From contig NZ_JANTEZ010000001.1 of assembly GCF_024978135.1 (NCBI RefSeq), forward strand, positions 558,001-622,000: a stretch of DNA of 64,000 nt, given 5' to 3'. Positions 61,085 through 64,000 of this stretch are shown in pieces (the stretch's first letter is position 1; each line of letters starts with the position of its first letter). This stretch comes from Herbiconiux gentiana (GTDB lineage: Bacteria > Actinomycetota > Actinomycetes > Actinomycetales > Microbacteriaceae). A program made the position numbers and the translations under genes. The notes below the pieces were generated by a model. That model was not told where the DNA came from and searched no databases. It worked only from the letters and a program-made list of their open reading frames with translations.

Positions 61085-61849
61085 ATGCTCTACCTGCTCG
61101 CCGCCGTGATCGCCCTCGCCGGCCTCTGGTGCCTTCTCGCCCCGCCTCGCGCCATGCTCTTCGGCACCCGCTGGCAGCTCGCCGACGGCGAGAACGCCAT
61201 GCCGAGCCGCGCCTGGATCGCCTACACCCGCGGATCGGGCGTCGTGCTGCTCGTCGTGGCGGTGGTGCTCGTGATCGTGACGCTGGTCACCCAGGGGCAG
61301 AACCGCGACCGCGCGTCGCTCAAGGAGGCGTGGGAGATCGGGCGGTACCTCTCCTCCGACGAGCTGCAGATCGACCTCGACCCCGAGGTGCGGGAGGTGT
61401 CGAGCGTGCAGTCGACGATCGGCGGCTACAGCGGCGAGACGCAGGGTCTGCGGGTGCACCGCTCGGCGGTCGTCGGTGTCGACGCGGTGGGTGACGTCGG
61501 CGACGTGAAGGACGGCGACCTGCTTGTCGCGGTGATCGCGGGCGGCTGCCGCCCCGGGCCGGTGCTCGTCTCCGAGACCGACAGCACGGTGACGGTGGCC
61601 GTCACCGGCATCGGCTTCGAGGTGCTCGACGAGCCGATCGTGTGCGGCGGCGAGCGCCCGCGCCTGACCGATCCCGACGCCGAGGAGCTGCTGATCGTGC
61701 GCGTGCCGCTCACCGCCCCGCTCGGCGACCGCGACCTCGTGCTCCCCGACCCGCCAAAGCGCGACCGGCCGGCGCGGCCGATCCCGGGCCTCCCATCCCT
61801 CCCGACGACCGCACCCACCGCCAGCGCCGCCCCCGCCCAGGCGTCATGA
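61085..61849 (+). CDS. Membrane protein of unknown function
   Basis: 254-residue protein. Two N-terminal membrane segments (about 2-20 and 55-78) enclose 'LFGTRWQLADGENAMPSRAW', a short pattern found in small actinobacterial membrane proteins of the DUF6199 type. The C-terminal 160 residues are a soluble, Val/Asp-rich beta domain ('VHRSAVVGVDAVGDVGDV') and a Pro-rich tail. Its stop overlaps the next ATG (ATGATGA), so the two genes are coupled. Function unknown. Confidence 0.75.
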   Translation: MLYLLAAVIALAGLWCLLAPPRAMLFGTRWQLADGENAMPSRAWIAYTRGSGVVLLVVAVVLVIVTLVTQGQNRDRASLKEAWEIGRYLSSDELQIDLDPEVREVSSVQSTIGGYSGETQGLRVHRSAVVGVDAVGDVGDVKDGDLLVAVIAGGCRPGPVLVSETDSTVTVAVTGIGFEVLDEPIVCGGERPRLTDPDAEELLIVRVPLTAPLGDRDLVLPDPPKRDRPARPIPGLPSLPTTAPTASAAPAQAS

Positions 61850-62355
61850 TGAGCTCGCCCCGCCCCTTCGCCCCCCACCCCGCCTGGACGACGTGGCTCG
61901 GCCTCCCCACCGACGCCGACCCCGCCGTCGCCACGCGCGCCCGCCGCGTCGCGATCTCCGCCATCCTCTGGGCGGTCGCCTACGGCATGTTCACCACGGG
62001 CGGCAGCGGCCGCTGCGGCGGACTCTCCACGCAGATCCCCGACGGCAAGGGCGGCCTGCTCGTCTCGCAGGAGTGCGTGAGCCTCAGCCTGCACCTGAGC
62101 CCGCTGATGTTCGTCGCCTTCGTGGTCATCCTGCTCGTGGCGGTGCGCCGGGCATCCGCCGATTCGGTCGACCGAGCGGATGCGCCGCGCACCCTCGACC
62201 GGGCCGCCGCCGCCATCGCCCTGCTCACCGTGGCCGCCGTGCTGATCTCCCTGGCCTGGTGGGTCGCGCTCACCACCGCATGGACGCCCGGCCGCCCCTT
62301 CAGCTACCTCCTGCCGTTCCCCCTCGCCATCCTCGAGGTCGAGGTCACGCCCTAG
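61846..62355 (+). CDS. Small membrane protein of unknown function
   Basis: 169-residue protein with three hydrophobic segments (about 30-50, 80-102, 120-150), beginning 'FAPHPAWTTWLGLPTDADPA'. Two cysteines ('GRCGGLS' and 'SQECVSL') lie in the first external loop and could form a disulfide. Overlaps the preceding gene by four bases and the convergent ABC1 kinase gene by four bases at the stop codons (CTAG). No family recognised. Confidence 0.75.
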   Translation: MMSSPRPFAPHPAWTTWLGLPTDADPAVATRARRVAISAILWAVAYGMFTTGGSGRCGGLSTQIPDGKGGLLVSQECVSLSLHLSPLMFVAFVVILLVAVRRASADSVDRADAPRTLDRAAAAIALLTVAAVLISLAWWVALTTAWTPGRPFSYLLPFPLAILEVEVTP

Positions 62356-64000
62356 CGCCCGCGGCGCCCCGAGAACAGGGCGTGCAGCAATGGGAGCACC
62401 GACGCGACCATCAGCACCGTGCCGAACACCGTGTCGTCGATGCGCAGCACCGTGCCCGCCACGAGCAGCGCCGCGAACACGATCGCCGACACCACCCGCC
62501 CCACCGAGCGCTCGAGCCGCGCGACCCGCTTCTCGATCGCCGGGCTCTGCACCGACAGCGTGCCCTCCTCGAACTGTGTGGCGAGCGAATCCAACCGCCC
62601 GGGCAGCCGCAATGCGACTCGGGCGCTCTCGGCGGCCTGCTTCGCCACGTCCTGCACGACGTTCCCGCGCTCCTCGCGGATCAGCCGCTGCGCGTACGGC
62701 TCGACCGAGTCCCACAGGTTGAACGCCGGGTCGAGCGCACTGGCGACCCCCGACGTCAGCGACATCGCCCGGATGATCAGCAGGAAGTTCTCGGGCAGCT
62801 GGAACGGCAGCGCCCGCACCACGTCGCCGAACTGCACCGCGAATTCGCGGAACTCCCGCGGATCCACCTCCCGCAGCTCCGCGAACCCCATCCCCCCGAA
62901 GCGGGCGAACAGCTGCGTCATGGCTCGCTCGAGCTCGCTGGTGTCGGCCGACGGCAGCAGCACGCCGAGGTTGCGGGCCGCGTCCACGAGCCCCTTGCCG
63001 TCGCGCGAGGCGGCGGCGATCAGCATCTTCCGCAGGCCGGCGCGCGTCGACGGCGGCACCATGCCCATCATGCCGAAGTCGATGAAGGTGAGGGTGAACG
63101 GATGCGCGACCGCCGCATCCGTCGCATCGCCGCTCGCGCCCGACCCGCCCGCGCCCGCCCGCAGGCCGGCGCCGGCGCCCGCACCACCTGCACCCGGCAG
63201 CGCCCGAGGCGTCACGAAGATGTTCCCCGGGTGCGGATCCGCGTGGAAGAACCCCGTGCTGAACAGCTGATCGAACATCACCGCGGCGAACACCGGCGCC
63301 ACCTCGGCCGGGTCGATGCCCGCGGCGAGCAGCCCCTCGTGGTCGGTGATCTTGATCGCGGTCACGTCCTCGAGCGTCAGCACCCGCCGGGTGCTCCGCT
63401 CCCAGACGACCTCGGGCACCTCGACCCGCGGGTCGTCGGCGAAGATCTCGGCGAACTGCACCGAGCTGCGCGCCTCGTGCAGGTAGTCGATCTCCTCGAG
63501 CGAGGTGGCGGCGAACTCCTCGACGAGCGCCGGGGCGTCGACCCGCGAGTAGACCAGTCGCACGTGGCTGAGCCACCCGCCGACCTTCCGCAGCGCGGCG
63601 AGGTCGACCCGCACGATCTCGTCGATGCCCGGCCGTTGCACCTTGAGCACCACGGCCTCGAGCCCGGTGTCGGCGGCGTCCTGCGGCGCGAGCCGCGCGC
63701 GGTGCGCCTGCCCGAGCGAGGCGGCCGCGACCGGCGTTTCATCGACCCAGATGAAGGCCTGCGCGAGCGGCACGCCCAGCTCGGCCTCGGCCAGCCGCCG
63801 GATCAGCTCGAACGGCACCGGGGGCACCTCGTCCTGAAGCCCCTCCAGCTCTTTCGTGATCTCGGGCGGCAGCACGTCGAGGCGCGACGACATGAACTGC
63901 CCCACCTTGATCATCAGCCCGCCGAGATCGACGGCCAGCACGTGGAATTTTCGCGCGAACTTCTGCATTCGCCGCGTGCGCGTGCGCTCGGCGATCTTCA
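62352..64000 (-). CDS. ABC1/UbiB (AarF) family atypical kinase (5' truncated)
   Basis: At least 549 residues; the frame stays open to the right edge, so the N-terminus is outside. The UbiB KxGQ motif is 'MIKVGQFMSSRLDVLPPE'; the nucleotide part includes 'AAASLGQAHRARL', catalytic 'FFHADPHPGNIFV' and 'FIDFGMMGMV'. Members support quinone biosynthesis or lipid transport through an unorthodox kinase/ATPase. A Gly/Ala-rich insert (about 50 residues, near 63120-63200) interrupts the kinase core just after the HADPHPGN loop. Two C-terminal membrane segments anchor it. Confidence 0.93.
   Translation of the reverse strand, partial: KIAERTRTRRMQKFARKFHVLAVDLGGLMIKVGQFMSSRLDVLPPEITKELEGLQDEVPPVPFELIRRLAEAELGVPLAQAFIWVDETPVAAASLGQAHRARLAPQDAADTGLEAVVLKVQRPGIDEIVRVDLAALRKVGGWLSHVRLVYSRVDAPALVEEFAATSLEEIDYLHEARSSVQFAEIFADDPRVEVPEVVWERSTRRVLTLEDVTAIKITDHEGLLAAGIDPAEVAPVFAAVMFDQLFSTGFFHADPHPGNIFVTPRALPGAGGAGAGAGLRAGAGGSGASGDATDAAVAHPFTLTFIDFGMMGMVPPSTRAGLRKMLIAAASRDGKGLVDAARNLGVLLPSADTSELERAMTQLFARFGGMGFAELREVDPREFREFAVQFGDVVRALPFQLPENFLLIIRAMSLTSGVASALDPAFNLWDSVEPYAQRLIREERGNVVQDVAKQAAESARVALRLPGRLDSLATQFEEGTLSVQSPAIEKRVARLERSVGRVVSAIVFAALLVAGTVLRIDDTVFGTVLMVASVLPLLHALFSGRRGR

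Overview
The window is a GC-rich chromosomal segment of an actinomycete, most likely a member of the Microbacteriaceae. This rests on base composition, the gene families present (CWB2 cell-wall proteins, DUF2510/G5 and DUF4190 membrane proteins, a PabB-type synthase, siderophore-interacting protein), many start codons 6-8 bases after a TANNNT box (leaderless expression) and frequent GCATCCG/CGGATGC words. No rRNA, tRNA, CRISPR array, prophage or insertion sequence was seen. Both ends cut genes: a quinone-oxidoreductase-like dehydrogenase at the left and an ABC1/UbiB kinase at the right.

Left third (1-22.4 kb): J-domain/NERD protein, tandem universal stress protein, LLM flavin oxidoreductase, a translationally coupled Ada-AlkA plus methylguanine-DNA methyltransferase repair pair, a cytosolic protealysin-type M4 protease overlapping its probable inhibitor (emfourin), an orphan ABC ATPase, a DUF2236 oxygenase-like protein, a geranylgeranyl-reductase-type flavoprotein, a secreted GH5-CBM2 glycanase, a methyltransferase, an LssY_C membrane protein, DUF429 protein, lipid kinase, a degenerate CD-NTase-like protein with a coiled-coil neighbour, and a TetR-MFS efflux unit that ends in a 20-bp perfect hairpin.

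Middle (22.4-46.9 kb): GT4 glycosyltransferase coupled to a GH92 mannosidase, a coupled secreted protein/membrane protein pair, a coupled repeat protein and CE4 deacetylase lipoprotein, ArsR-SRPBCC pair, aminodeoxychorismate synthase PabB, TerC, several small unknown genes, a serine hydrolase, a GH1 beta-glucosidase behind a CelR-like LacI-family operator, siderophore-interacting protein, acyltransferase, a DUF2510-G5 surface protein and a flavin disulfide reductase.

Right (46.9-64 kb): three paralogous CWB2 cell-wall-binding proteins interleaved with a SulP transporter whose STAS domain is frameshifted, an epoxide-hydrolase remnant, a membrane protein, an ABC-F ATPase and a LuxR regulator. 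Two CWB2 genes share a palindromic upstream element. Then comes a three-gene coupled operon: an alpha/beta-hydrolase fused to a gluconate-2-dehydrogenase-subunit-3-like tail, a GMC oxidoreductase and a DUF4190 protein. The window closes with two coupled membrane proteins and the ABC1 kinase. No complete novel multi-gene system is proven. The best leads are the CWB2 cluster with its shared palindrome, the hydrolase/GMC operon, the protease-emfourin pair, the degenerate CD-NTase locus and a recurring ~45-residue domain found in three small proteins.
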